This document shows, in pieces, positions 6,874 to 16,221 of a DNA stretch of 60,562 nucleotides. The translations under genes were made by a program, and so were the position numbers. Positions within the stretch are counted from its first letter, which is position 1; each line of letters starts with the position of its first letter. The DNA lies in the NCBI GenBank assembly GCA_041686955.1, contig JAWLCV010000018.1, positions 1 to 60,562 of the forward strand. The letters run 5' to 3'. This stretch comes from UBA7803 sp041686955. Lineage in GTDB: Bacteria > Pseudomonadota > Gammaproteobacteria > Pseudomonadales > Azotimanducaceae. The notes under the pieces are model-generated. The model did not search any database and was not told the origin of the DNA. It saw only the letters and a program-made list of their open reading frames with translations.

Positions 6874-9285
6874 ATGGCTGAAAAGCAATACGACTCCACC
6901 AGCATCAAGGTGTTGCGTGGCCTGGACGCCGTCCGCAAACGGCCTGGAATGTACATCGGCGACACCGAGGACGGCACCGGCCTTCACCATATGGTGCAGG
7001 AGTTGGTGGACAACTCCATCGACGAGGCCCTGGCGGGCCACTGCTCGCGCATCGATGTGGTCATTCACCCGGAGGAGGCCATCACCGTTAGGGACAACGG
7101 GCGTGGCATCCCGGTGGACATTCATCCGGAGGAGGGGGTTTCCGCTGCCGAAGTGATCATGACCACCCTCCATGCCGGGGGTAAGTTCGACGACAACAGC
7201 TACAAGGTGTCAGGCGGGCTGCACGGGGTCGGCGTCTCCGTGGTCAATGCCCTGTCCGAGGAGTTCCGTCTCACGGTGCGCCGTGACGGCCGGGTCTACG
7301 AGCAGACGTATCGCCACGGGGTGCCCGACGCCCCCCTCAAGCAGGTGGGGGAAACCCCGGATCGCGGCACCGAGTGCTACTTCCGGCCTTCGGAGCAGAC
7401 CTTCCGCAACGTGGTGTTCCACTACGACATCCTCGCTAAGCGTCTGAGGGAACTGGCATTTCTCAATTCCGGCGTGGAGATTCACCTGGTCGACGAGCGC
7501 ACCGGGAAGCAGGAGACCTTCCGGTACGAAGGGGGCCTCAAAGCGTTCGTGGAGTACCTGAACCACAACAAGACCCCCCTCAACCGGGTTTTCCACTTCC
7601 TGGCCGGCGACCGGGAAGACGGCATCGGCGTGGAAGTGGCCATGCAGTGGAACGACGGCTTCCAGGAGCAGGTATTCGCCTACACCAACAACATTCCCCA
7701 GCGTGACGGCGGCACCCACCTGGCAGGTTTCCGTGCGGCCCTCACCCGCTCGCTGAACGCCTACATCGAGCGGGAAGGGTTGCTGAAGAAGGTCCAGGTC
7801 AACACCTCGGGCGACGACGCCCGGGAGGGCCTCACGGCGGTGGTGTCGGTGAAGGTCCCGGACCCGAAGTTCTCGGCCCAGACCAAGGACAAGCTGGTAT
7901 CCAGCGAGGTGAAGCCCGCGGTGGAGCAGGAGCTTGCCCGCGCCTTCACCGAATACCTGGACGAGAATCCCCAGGATGCCCGGGCGGTGGTCGGCAAGAT
8001 GATCGACGCGGCGCGCGCCCGGGAGGCGGCGCGCCGGGCCCGGGAAATGACCCGGCGCAAAGGCGCCCTGGACATCGCCGGTCTGCCGGGCAAGCTCGCG
8101 GATTGCCAGGAGAAGGATCCCGCCCATTCCGAGCTCTACCTAGTGGAGGGCGACTCCGCCGGCGGCTCGGCCAAGCAGGGCCGGGACCGCCGTACCCAGG
8201 CCATCCTGCCGCTGCGGGGCAAGATCCTCAACGTGGAAAAGGCGCGATTTGACAAGATGCTTTCCTCTGCCGAGGTTGGGACCCTGGTCACCGCCTTGGG
8301 CTGCGGCATCGGTCGCACCGAATTCGACCCGGACAAGCTGCGTTACCACCGGATCATCATCATGACCGACGCGGACGTGGACGGCTCCCACATCCGCACC
8401 CTGCTCCTGACCTTCTTCTTCCGTCAGATGCCGGAGCTCATCGAGCGTGGCCACGTGTTCATCGCCCAGCCCCCGCTGTACAAGGTGAAAAAGGGCAAGC
8501 AGGAGCGCTACGTCAAGGACGACGTGGAACTCGAGGACTACATCCTCCACCTGGCCCTCGAGAACGCCAAGTTGTACGTGAATCCCCAGGCGCCCGCCGT
8601 GGACGACGCCCAGCTCGAGCGTCTCGCCCGGGAGTACTCCATGCTCATGCTGCGGCTGAACCAGCACAACCGGGTCTATCCCCGGGTCATCACCGAGCGG
8701 CTCGTGGACATGCCCACGGTCACCGCCGAACGGATGGCGGACGAGGCCGCCATGCAACAGTGGAGTGAGGACTTACAAACCTCCATGGACATGATCGACG
8801 GGGACATGCCCACGGTCACCCTGGAGTTCGACCCGGAGCACCAGGTGTTCGTGCCGGTGGTCCAGCTACGGGTGAGGGGGATCACGGAGCAGGTACGCCT
8901 CAGCTACGCGTTCTTCATGAGTCCCGAGTATCGCGCCATCGCCGCCCTGGGGGAGCACGTGCACGGCCTGCTCGAGGAGGGCGCCTATGTGCAGCGCGGT
9001 GACAAAGAGCACCCTGTGCAGACCTTCGGGCAAGCGCTCGCCTGGCTGGTGGCCGAGGCCAAGCGGGGTCTGGACATCCAGCGCTACAAGGGGCTGGGAG
9101 AGATGAATCCCGACCAGCTCTGGCAGACCACCATGGACCCGAGCGTGCGTCGCATGCTTCAGGTCACCGTGGACGACGCCATCGCCGCGGACCAGATGTT
9201 CACCACCCTCATGGGCGATCAGGTGGAACCGCGCCGGGAGTTCATCGAGGCGAACGCCCTGCAGGTGGTCAACCTGGACGTGTAG
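6874..9285 (+). CDS. gyrB: DNA gyrase subunit B
   Basis: The 803-residue ATPase subunit of gyrase introduces negative supercoils together with GyrA. Visible landmarks are the N-terminal GLDAVRKRPGMYIGD, the GHKL ATP site (VQELVDNSIDEAL, VRDNGRGIP), the TOPRIM motifs LVEGDSAGGSAKQGRDRR and IMTDADVDGSHIRTLL, and the C-terminal IQRYKGLGEMNP. The length is that of standard proteobacterial GyrB. Its 3' end overlaps the 3' end of the convergent plsC gene by 17 bp. Confidence 0.98.
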   Translation: MAEKQYDSTSIKVLRGLDAVRKRPGMYIGDTEDGTGLHHMVQELVDNSIDEALAGHCSRIDVVIHPEEAITVRDNGRGIPVDIHPEEGVSAAEVIMTTLHAGGKFDDNSYKVSGGLHGVGVSVVNALSEEFRLTVRRDGRVYEQTYRHGVPDAPLKQVGETPDRGTECYFRPSEQTFRNVVFHYDILAKRLRELAFLNSGVEIHLVDERTGKQETFRYEGGLKAFVEYLNHNKTPLNRVFHFLAGDREDGIGVEVAMQWNDGFQEQVFAYTNNIPQRDGGTHLAGFRAALTRSLNAYIEREGLLKKVQVNTSGDDAREGLTAVVSVKVPDPKFSAQTKDKLVSSEVKPAVEQELARAFTEYLDENPQDARAVVGKMIDAARAREAARRAREMTRRKGALDIAGLPGKLADCQEKDPAHSELYLVEGDSAGGSAKQGRDRRTQAILPLRGKILNVEKARFDKMLSSAEVGTLVTALGCGIGRTEFDPDKLRYHRIIIMTDADVDGSHIRTLLLTFFFRQMPELIERGHVFIAQPPLYKVKKGKQERYVKDDVELEDYILHLALENAKLYVNPQAPAVDDAQLERLAREYSMLMLRLNQHNRVYPRVITERLVDMPTVTAERMADEAAMQQWSEDLQTSMDMIDGDMPTVTLEFDPEHQVFVPVVQLRVRGITEQVRLSYAFFMSPEYRAIAALGEHVHGLLEEGAYVQRGDKEHPVQTFGQALAWLVAEAKRGLDIQRYKGLGEMNPDQLWQTTMDPSVRRMLQVTVDDAIAADQMFTTLMGDQVEPRREFIEANALQVVNLDV

Positions 9286-10018
9286 CCGGTGCGGCCCCGT
9301 CTGCCACGGCCGGCAGACGGGCCATCAGCGCTTCGAACTCCTGCAGCACGGCCGCCTGGATCTCCTTGCTGCTCCTGCCCTCCGTGGCAATGGGCGCGCC
9401 GATGGATACCGTTATCTCGCCCGGTCGTTTCCGGAAGGCGTGGGCGGGCCAGAAGGAACCGGCGTTGTGCATGACCACCAGGATCGGCGCCCCCGTGGCC
9501 GCCGCCAGCGCGGCTCCGCCAGGCTGGAACCGGCCGGACTCGCCGGGAGGCATGCGGGTGCCCTCGGGGAACAGCACCACCCAGATGCCATCCGCCAGGC
9601 GTCGACTGCCTTCGTCGATGAGGGTCCTGAGCGCCTGGCGCTGGCGCTTGCGATCGATGGCGATGGGCCGCAGCAGCCGGAACGCCCAGCCGAAGAAGGG
9701 AATGTGCAGCAGCTCGCGTTTGATCAGCGTGGCCTGGGGCGAGAAGAGCTGCTGCATAAACAAGGTCTCCCACGTGCTCTCGTGACGGCAGAGAACGATG
9801 CAGGGGCGCTCCGGGATGTGCTCCAGACCATGGATGCGATGGCGGATGCCACAGGTGAGCCGCAGCCAGAACAGGCAGAAGCCGGTCCAGTAGCCGATGA
9901 CGAAACGGAAACGCCGCCGGTACGGGAGCAACCATCCCACCAGCACCGCGAGCGAGCCCCAGATTATCGTGGCCAGGGTGTAGCCGGTATAGAACAGAAC
10001 CGCGCGCAGGCTCAGCAC
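9269..10018 (-). CDS. plsC: 1-acyl-sn-glycerol-3-phosphate acyltransferase (PlsC family)
   Basis: This acyltransferase is likely to add the second acyl chain to lysophosphatidate at the inner membrane. It has N-terminal membrane segments (VLFYTGYTLATIIWGSLAVL) and the catalytic motif CRHESTWET (H-x4-E, as in the Pseudomonas homologue beside gyrB). The acceptor motif is FPEGTRMPPGE. The chosen start is a GTG at 10018 overlapping the gmhB stop, which gives 249 residues and suggests coupling. An earlier start is not supported because the frame upstream lies inside gmhB. Confidence 0.9.
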   Translation of the reverse strand: MLSLRAVLFYTGYTLATIIWGSLAVLVGWLLPYRRRFRFVIGYWTGFCLFWLRLTCGIRHRIHGLEHIPERPCIVLCRHESTWETLFMQQLFSPQATLIKRELLHIPFFGWAFRLLRPIAIDRKRQRQALRTLIDEGSRRLADGIWVVLFPEGTRMPPGESGRFQPGGAALAAATGAPILVVMHNAGSFWPAHAFRKRPGEITVSIGAPIATEGRSSKEIQAAVLQEFEALMARLPAVADGAAPATRPG

Positions 10019-10560
10019 GATGCTTCTCCCAGCAGGGTCTCGGCGAAGGCGGCGAGGTCGTCCTCCACCCAGGCGACCCCCAGGTCGCGTGCTGCCTGTT
10101 CCACCTCCGCGCCGTGGCCCGTGCGCACCAGCACCGGAGTGCAGCCCGCGTTTTGCGCCGCTTCCACGTCCTTCAGGTCGTCGCCTACGTAGAACGTCTC
10201 CGCGGGTGAGGCGTCGAGCCGCGCCATCATGGCCAGCAGCATGCCGGGCCGGGGCTTTCGGCACTCGCAGCCCGCGTCCGGGTGATGTGGGCAGTGGGCG
10301 AGCCCGTCCAGCGCCACCCCTTCCGCCGCCAGGGCATCGGCGAGCCTGCGGTGGATGGCAGCGAGGTCCCCTTCGCCCAGCAGGCCGCGGCCGATCCCCG
10401 CCTGATTGGTGCAAACGGCCACCCGCCAGCCGCCTCGCTTCAGCCGCGCGATGGCGCCGATGGACCCGGGAATGGGGATCCACTCGTCCGCGCGCTTGAT
10501 GTAATCGGCGGAGTCGAAGTTGATGACGCCGTCGCGGTCTAGCAGGATCAATCTGGTCAT
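10012..10560 (-). CDS. gmhB: D-glycero-beta-D-manno-heptose 1,7-bisphosphate 7-phosphatase
   Basis: A HAD-family phosphatase of 182 residues in the ADP-heptose pathway for the LPS inner core. The nucleophile motif is LLDRDGVIN (residues 5-13). The zinc-binding loop CPHHPDAGCECRKPRPGM is diagnostic for GmhB, and FYVGDDLKDVEAA is the third HAD motif. It precedes plsC with an overlapping stop and start, as in Pseudomonas. The glyS/glyQ genes usually upstream are missing; instead the divergent tag gene begins 50 bp away. Confidence 0.93.
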   Translation of the reverse strand: MTRLILLDRDGVINFDSADYIKRADEWIPIPGSIGAIARLKRGGWRVAVCTNQAGIGRGLLGEGDLAAIHRRLADALAAEGVALDGLAHCPHHPDAGCECRKPRPGMLLAMMARLDASPAETFYVGDDLKDVEAAQNAGCTPVLVRTGHGAEVEQAARDLGVAWVEDDLAAFAETLLGEASC

Positions 10561-10610
10561 CGGGATGGGGGCAGGTACAATCGCCGGCGAATCTACGGTA
10601 TCTGCTGTTC

Positions 10611-11195
10611 ATGGTCAAAACGCCGCGATGCGACTGGTGCGGGGAGGATCCCCTGTACGTGGGCTACCACGACCATGAATGGGGCGTTCCCTTGGCCGAT
10701 TCCACTGCGCTGTTCGAGCGCCTCATGCTGGAGGGCATGCAGGCAGGCCTGTCCTGGTACACGGTGCTCAAGAAGCGCGAGCACATGCGCGAGTGCTTCA
10801 GCGGCTTCGATCTCGAGGCGCTGGCGGGTGCCGGTGACTCGGCAATCCGCCTGTGGCTCGACGACCCGGGCCTCATCAGGCACCGGGGCAAGTTGGAGGC
10901 TCTCCTAGCCAACGCCAGGGCCTGCCTCGCTTTGTCCCAGCCGTTCGCGGAATTCGTCTGGTCGTTCGTCGACTACCGTCCCCGCCAGAACGGCTGGCGC
11001 CGCGTCGCGGACGTTCCAGCCGCGACGGAAGAGTCAGCCCGCATGTCCCGGGCGCTGAAGAAGGCCGGCTTCCGCTTCGTCGGCCCGACGACGTGTTATG
11101 CATTCATGCAGAGCGTAGGGATGGTGAACGATCATCTGGTCGGTTGTCATCGTCATGCGCCCTGCCGCGAGCTGGGGAGCGGGTGGCGACTCTGA
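10611..11195 (+). CDS. tag: DNA-3-methyladenine glycosylase I
   Basis: Tag removes 3-methyladenine from alkylated DNA. The 194-residue protein has the family start RCDWCGEDPLYVGYHDHEWG, with Cys and His zinc ligands, then LMLEGMQAGLSWYTVLKKRE. The C-terminal zinc half is VGMVNDHLVGCHRH. It is divergent from gmhB; a TACAAT at 10576-10581 could be its -10 box. The following lpxL-like start overlaps its last codons. Confidence 0.95.
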   Translation: MVKTPRCDWCGEDPLYVGYHDHEWGVPLADSTALFERLMLEGMQAGLSWYTVLKKREHMRECFSGFDLEALAGAGDSAIRLWLDDPGLIRHRGKLEALLANARACLALSQPFAEFVWSFVDYRPRQNGWRRVADVPAATEESARMSRALKKAGFRFVGPTTCYAFMQSVGMVNDHLVGCHRHAPCRELGSGWRL

Positions 11196-12070
11196 CCGGG
11201 GTGCTGGTGACCGGCATGACCCGGCTGCTCGCCCTGCTCCCGCTCGCAGGCCAGCGGGCACTGGGGCGCTGGCTGGGCTGGATGGCCTGGCTGCTCGGCA
11301 CCCAGTCCGCCCGGGTGACCCGGGTGAACCTGGCGTTGTGTTTCCCCGACCTGGACCCCGCGGCGCGGCGTCGGTTGGCCAGGCGAAGCCTGGAGCATAC
11401 CGGCCAACTGCTCGCCGAGACCGGCATGGTCTTTCACTGGCCCGAGGATCGCTGGCGGAAGCTGCTGATGGCCGAAGAAGGGCAAGAGCTGCTCGAAGGC
11501 CGGGGGGATCGAGCCGTGCTCATCCTGGCGCCCCACTTCGGCAATTGGGAGTTTCTGGCCCTGTATCTGGGCCGGTACGGGGTGACGGCGCTGTACGATC
11601 CGCCCACGCTTCGCCAGCTCGAGCCGCTGATTCTCGAGGCGCGCAGCCGGACCGGAGCCACGCTCCTGCCCATCGATTCCCGCGGCCTGCGAAGATTCTA
11701 CGAGACCCTGGCCCAGGGCGGGGTGACGGCCCTGCTGCCGGACCAGGTTCCGGCACGGACGGCGGGGGTGTACGCGGAGTTTTTCGGCGTCCCGGCTCTC
11801 ACCATGAGCTTCGTGCATCGTCTGCTCGGCCGATTCGACGTCGATGTGCTGCTCGCTGCCGCGATCCGCTGCCGCGGCGGCTTCCGGGTGCGGTTCACGG
11901 CACTCGACGAGCGCATTCGCGATCCGGATCCGGTGTCCTCGGCTCGGGCGATGAACGAGGCCATCGAGGCCCTGGTCCGTGTGGACCCGGCCCAGTACCA
12001 GTGGGAATACAAGCGCTTCAAGGGGCAGCCCCGAGGCCGGCCGAGCCCCTACGCACGGGTCCGCGGATAG
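11183..12070 (+). CDS. lpxL: LpxL/HtrB-family lipid A acyltransferase
   Basis: This protein of about 295 residues belongs to the lysophospholipid acyltransferase family that adds secondary acyl chains to lipid A. It has the catalytic motif APHFGNWEF (H-x4-E), a hydrophobic N-terminus (LLALLPLAGQRALGRWLGWMAWLLG) and the late family motif QYQWEYKRFKGQP. The start is a GTG at 11183 with a GGGGAG site, overlapping the end of tag by 13 bp. The tag-htrB pair is the Pseudomonas arrangement. Which secondary position it acylates cannot be told from the sequence. Confidence 0.9.
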   Translation: MATLTGVLVTGMTRLLALLPLAGQRALGRWLGWMAWLLGTQSARVTRVNLALCFPDLDPAARRRLARRSLEHTGQLLAETGMVFHWPEDRWRKLLMAEEGQELLEGRGDRAVLILAPHFGNWEFLALYLGRYGVTALYDPPTLRQLEPLILEARSRTGATLLPIDSRGLRRFYETLAQGGVTALLPDQVPARTAGVYAEFFGVPALTMSFVHRLLGRFDVDVLLAAAIRCRGGFRVRFTALDERIRDPDPVSSARAMNEAIEALVRVDPAQYQWEYKRFKGQPRGRPSPYARVRG

Positions 12071-12089
12071 AGCGCCGCCCGCGCCGTGC

Positions 12090-13535
12090 TCAGCGGCGCC
12101 AGAACCCGGGGGTGAGCAGCACCAGCAGGGTGAAGATCTCCAACCGGCCCAGCAGCATGGCCAGAACCAAGAGCCACTTCGCCACATCGGGCACGCCCGC
12201 GTAGTTCAGGGCCACGTTACCCAGCCCGGGACCCAGGTTGTTGAGGCACGCGGCCACGGCCGAGAAAGCGGTGACGAAATCCTCGGGGGTGAGGAGCATG
12301 AGCAGGGAGACCATGGTCAGGAAGACGATGACGTACACCGAGAAGAAGCCCCAGACCGAATCCACGACCCGATCCGGCACCCGCTGCAGACCCAGCTTGA
12401 TGGTGAACACCCCGTTGGGATGAATGAGGCGGCGGATTTCGCGAATGCCCTGCAGGTAGATCAGCAGCACCCGTACCACCTTGATGCCGCCGGCGGTGGA
12501 GCCGGCACAGCCACCGGCGAAGGCGGCGAACATCAGCAGAACGGGCGCCGCCGAAGGCCAGGCGCTGAAATTGCTGGTGGTGAAGCCCGTGGTGGTGGCC
12601 ACGGAGACCGCCTGAAAGATCCCGTCGCGCCACGGCTGACTCGAAGCCGCCGGCTCTCCAGCCAGCACCAGGCTGACGATCAGCGCCACGCCGCCCAGGA
12701 TGCCCAGGTACAGACGCACCTCCCGGTCGTACCAGTACAGTCGCAGATCGCGCCGGTGCCAGACCAGGAAATGCAGGCCGAAATTCACGCCTGCGACGAT
12801 CATGAAGAGAATGGCGACACCCTCGATCGCGGGGCTCGCGAAGTAGCCGATGCTCTGGTCGTGGGTGGAGAAACCGCCGATGGCTACGGTGGAGAAGCTG
12901 TGGCACACCGCGTCGAACAGATTCATGCCGGCGCTCCAGAACGACAGCGCGCACAGGACGGTGATGCCGAGATACAGCAACCACAGCGCTTTCGCCGTTT
13001 CCGTGATCCGGGGCGTCAGCTTGTTTTCCTTCATGGGCCCCGGCAGCTCCGCACGGAAGAGCTGCATGCCGCCGATACCGAGCATGGGCAGCACCGCGAC
13101 GGCGAGCACGATGATCCCCATGCCGCCGAGCCACTGCAGCAACTGGCGGTAGAACAGGATGGACTTCGGCAGATGATCGAGACCGCTCAGCACCGTGGCG
13201 CCCGTTGTCGTGAGCCCCGACATGGACTCGAACGCTGCGTCCGTGAAGCTGGTGTGGACGCTCTCGGTCAGGTACAGCGGAAGTGCACCGAACATGCCGA
13301 GGCCGAAGTAGAACAGCACGGTGATGAGAAACCCGTCGCCGCTGCGCAGCTCCCCCCGGCGCGGGCTCAGGACCATGAGGGCCAGGCCCACCGACACGGT
13401 GATGGCGAAGGCCGTGACGAACGTGTGAACGGTGTCTTCGCCGTAGAGCAGCGCCACCAGCACCGGCAGCAGCATGGTGACGCTGAACAAGGACAGGAGA
13501 TTCCCGGTCAGGTGGAGTATGACGGGAAAGTGCAC
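12090..13535 (-). CDS. trkH: Trk potassium uptake channel TrkH
   Basis: A 481-residue membrane protein of the TrkH/Ktr family with repeated membrane-pore-membrane units. Selectivity-filter-like loops are visible as SMSGLTTTGATV, CHSFSTVAIGGFSTHD, VATTTGFTTSN and SAVAACLNNLGPG, each with the key Gly. It forms the ion-conducting subunit whose gating is set by TrkA. trkA lies 2 bp upstream on the same strand, so they are co-transcribed. It converges with the lpxL-like gene, with a 19-bp gap. Confidence 0.96.
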   Translation of the reverse strand: MHFPVILHLTGNLLSLFSVTMLLPVLVALLYGEDTVHTFVTAFAITVSVGLALMVLSPRRGELRSGDGFLITVLFYFGLGMFGALPLYLTESVHTSFTDAAFESMSGLTTTGATVLSGLDHLPKSILFYRQLLQWLGGMGIIVLAVAVLPMLGIGGMQLFRAELPGPMKENKLTPRITETAKALWLLYLGITVLCALSFWSAGMNLFDAVCHSFSTVAIGGFSTHDQSIGYFASPAIEGVAILFMIVAGVNFGLHFLVWHRRDLRLYWYDREVRLYLGILGGVALIVSLVLAGEPAASSQPWRDGIFQAVSVATTTGFTTSNFSAWPSAAPVLLMFAAFAGGCAGSTAGGIKVVRVLLIYLQGIREIRRLIHPNGVFTIKLGLQRVPDRVVDSVWGFFSVYVIVFLTMVSLLMLLTPEDFVTAFSAVAACLNNLGPGLGNVALNYAGVPDVAKWLLVLAMLLGRLEIFTLLVLLTPGFWRR

Positions 13536-13537
13536 GG

Positions 13538-14911
13538 TCAGAAGAAAGTGATGCCGACCTGAAACAGGCGCTCCACCGCAGCCACCTGGCGCTTGTCGAC
13601 GAGAAACAGGATCACGTGATCATCGGGCTCCACCACCACGTCGTCGTGGGCGATGAGCACCGTGTCCCCCCGCGCGAGGGCGCCGATGCTGGCACCGGGA
13701 GGGAGGTTGATCTCGCCGATGGCCCGCCCCACCACCTTGGAGCTTCTCGCGTCGCCATGGGCGATGGCTTCGATGGCCTCGGCTGCGCCCCGCCGCAGGC
13801 TGTGCACCCGCGCCACGTCGGCCCGCCGCACGTAGGTGAGCAGGGAACTGGTGGTGGCCTGCTGGGGCGAGATGGCGATCTCGATGTCGCCCCCCTGCAC
13901 CAGGTCCACGTACGCTGGCTTGCCGATGAGGGTGATGGCCTGTCGGGCGCCGAGGCGCTTCGCCAGCAGCGACGACATGATGTTGACCTCGTCGTCGTTG
14001 GTCACGGCACAGAACACGTCGCACTGCTCGACGTTCTCCTCGAGCAGCCGTTCCCGGTCCGTGGCGTCCATGTTCAGCACCACGCTGTGGTGCAGCGTTT
14101 CCGCCAGGCTCTCGCAGCGGCTCTGACTGTACTCCAGGACTTTCACGGAAAAGTACGGCTCGATGGACTGGGCCAGGCGCAGGCCGATGTTGCCGCCGCC
14201 GGCGATCATGACTCTGCGGAACGGCCGCTCCACCCGGCGCAGCTCCGACATGACGGCATTGATGTGCTCGCGGGCGGCGATGAAGAACACCTCGTCGTCC
14301 GCTTCGATCACCGTGTTGCCCTTGGGGATGATGGCCCGGTTGCGCCGGTAGATCGCCGCAACCCGGGTGTCGACGTTGGGCATGTGCTGGCGCAGGAAAC
14401 GCAGCTCCTGTCCCACCAGAGGCCCGCCGTAGTAGGCCTTCACCGCCACCAGCTGAATGCGCCCGTCGGCGAAATCCAGCACCTGCAGCGCACCCGGATG
14501 CTCGAGCAGCTGACGGATGTTGTCCGTCACCACCTGCTCCGGGTTGATGAGCACGTCGATGGGCATGTGCTCGCCGCTGAAGAAGCCCTGCCGGTCCAGG
14601 TAGGAGGCGGAGCGGATGCGCGCGATCTTCGTCGGCGTGCGGAACAGCGAGTAGCACACCTGGCACGCCACCATGTTCACTTCGTCGCTGGAGGTCACGG
14701 CGATGAGCATGTCGGCGTCGTCGGCGCCGGCACGGCGCAGCACGTCCGGGTGAGAGCCCCAGCCCTGCACCGTCTGGATGTCGAGCTTGGCCCGCAGCTC
14801 GTCGAGCACGTGGGGATTCGAGTCCACCAGGGTGATGTCGAAACCCTCACTGGCCAGATTGTCCGCCAGAGTGCCGCCCACCTGACCGGCGCCGAGAATC
14901 AGGATCTTCAT
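13538..14911 (-). CDS. trkA: Trk potassium uptake regulatory protein TrkA
   Basis: A 457-residue cytoplasmic regulator with two RCK units, each an NAD-binding Rossmann domain plus a TrkA-C domain. The Rossmann glycine motifs are ILGAGQVGGTLAD (residue 5 on) and MIAGGGNIGLRLA (about 235). It gates TrkH in response to nucleotides. Its start overlaps the stop of rsmB (ATGA), continuing the def-fmt-rsmB-trkA order known from Pseudomonas and E. coli. Confidence 0.97.
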   Translation of the reverse strand: MKILILGAGQVGGTLADNLASEGFDITLVDSNPHVLDELRAKLDIQTVQGWGSHPDVLRRAGADDADMLIAVTSSDEVNMVACQVCYSLFRTPTKIARIRSASYLDRQGFFSGEHMPIDVLINPEQVVTDNIRQLLEHPGALQVLDFADGRIQLVAVKAYYGGPLVGQELRFLRQHMPNVDTRVAAIYRRNRAIIPKGNTVIEADDEVFFIAAREHINAVMSELRRVERPFRRVMIAGGGNIGLRLAQSIEPYFSVKVLEYSQSRCESLAETLHHSVVLNMDATDRERLLEENVEQCDVFCAVTNDDEVNIMSSLLAKRLGARQAITLIGKPAYVDLVQGGDIEIAISPQQATTSSLLTYVRRADVARVHSLRRGAAEAIEAIAHGDARSSKVVGRAIGEINLPPGASIGALARGDTVLIAHDDVVVEPDDHVILFLVDKRQVAAVERLFQVGITFF

Positions 14912-16221
14912 CTGGCCTTGCTCATGCGTGCGTAGTAGAAACCGTCCGTGTCGTGATCCGTCGGCAGAAGCTGCCAGCCGTGCCGTGTCGCGCGACCCGA
15001 TGCGAGCCGGATGGTGTGCAGCACCGCGTCGTGCCGGCTGCGCAGAAAGCCGGCGATCACGTCATCGTTCTCCGCGGCCAGGATCGAGCAGGTGCAGTAC
15101 AGAAGGGTACCGCCTGGCTCGAGCGCCTGCCACAGGTTTGCCAACAGCCGGCCCTGCAAATCGGCGAACGCACGCACGTCTTCCGCGCGGCGCAGCAGCT
15201 TGATGTCGGGGTGGCGACGCAGGGTGCCGGTGCCGGAGCAGGGCGCATCCACCAGGACGTGGGTGAATGGCTCGCCGTTCCACCACTCCAGGCGTTCGGC
15301 ATCACCGGCGAGCAGGTTCACCGCGTCGTGGCCGAGCCGCCGGCGCTCCTGACCGAGCCGCGCCAGGCGTTCGGCTCGAAGCTCCAGACCGGTGATCCGG
15401 GCTTCGGGGCAGTATTCCCGCAGGTGGAACAGCTTGCCCCCCGGCGCGGCGCAGGCATCGAGCACGGTGATCTCCGGTACCGACGCGGCGTCGTGCAACA
15501 ACAGCGGCGCAGCGAACTGGGCGCCAGCGTCCTGCACCGACACCAGGCCCTGCTCGTGGCCGGGCAGATCCTTCACCGGAACCGGGTGCTCGAGCACGCG
15601 CGTCTCCGGACCGGGGCGGACTACCTCCCGGTCCGAGTCCATCCCTTCAAGGGAGGCGCAGGCGGGCCGGCCGGCCAGCCCGGCACTGGTGAGCATGCGT
15701 TGGTAGTCGTCCACCTCCACCCGGCAGCGGTTGATCCTGAGGCACATGGGCGCGCGCAGATTGTTGGCGGCCATGAGCGATTCCGCGTCCGGGTATTCCC
15801 GCCGCAGGGCGGTCTCGAGCCAGGGCGGGTGGTCGAGCTCGCCCGCCGGCGCCGGTCGCGCCGCCACTGCTCTCAGCACCGCGTTCACCAGACCCCGGGC
15901 CCAGGGCTTGCGCAAGGGCACGCAGGCGCTCACCGTCTCGAAGATGGCGGCGTGGTCCGGGATCCGGGTATGCCTGAGTTGGTAAGCGCCCACTATCATC
16001 AGGCACCAGAGGTCCCGGTCTTTGGGCTTCACCGGGTGGCGCAGCGCAGCGCCCACCTCTTGCTCCAGGGAGAAGAAGTGACGCAGGCTGCCGAGCAGGA
16101 GCTCGTGAACCAGGGGCTCGACCGATCGGTCGGCCAGCGCCTGATCGGTGGTGCGGTGGCGCACCGCCACCTGATGGAGCAGGCGGGCTGCGGTGGCGCG
16201 TTGCTCCGCCGGCGCGCTCAC
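14908..16221 (-). CDS. rsmB: 16S rRNA m5C967 methyltransferase RsmB
   Basis: This 437-residue enzyme methylates C967 of 16S rRNA. An N-terminal NusB-like domain (about 5-140) precedes the Rossmann methyltransferase, with SAM motif VLDACAAPGGK, DAPCSGTGTLRRHPDI (catalytic-loop Cys) and LYCTCSILAAEND (nucleophile Cys). The start is a GTG at 16221 overlapping the fmt stop. The open frame extends further but only inside fmt. Both ends overlap neighbours, which indicates a tight def-fmt-rsmB-trkA-trkH operon. Confidence 0.95.
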   Translation of the reverse strand: MSAPAEQRATAARLLHQVAVRHRTTDQALADRSVEPLVHELLLGSLRHFFSLEQEVGAALRHPVKPKDRDLWCLMIVGAYQLRHTRIPDHAAIFETVSACVPLRKPWARGLVNAVLRAVAARPAPAGELDHPPWLETALRREYPDAESLMAANNLRAPMCLRINRCRVEVDDYQRMLTSAGLAGRPACASLEGMDSDREVVRPGPETRVLEHPVPVKDLPGHEQGLVSVQDAGAQFAAPLLLHDAASVPEITVLDACAAPGGKLFHLREYCPEARITGLELRAERLARLGQERRRLGHDAVNLLAGDAERLEWWNGEPFTHVLVDAPCSGTGTLRRHPDIKLLRRAEDVRAFADLQGRLLANLWQALEPGGTLLYCTCSILAAENDDVIAGFLRSRHDAVLHTIRLASGRATRHGWQLLPTDHDTDGFYYARMSKAR

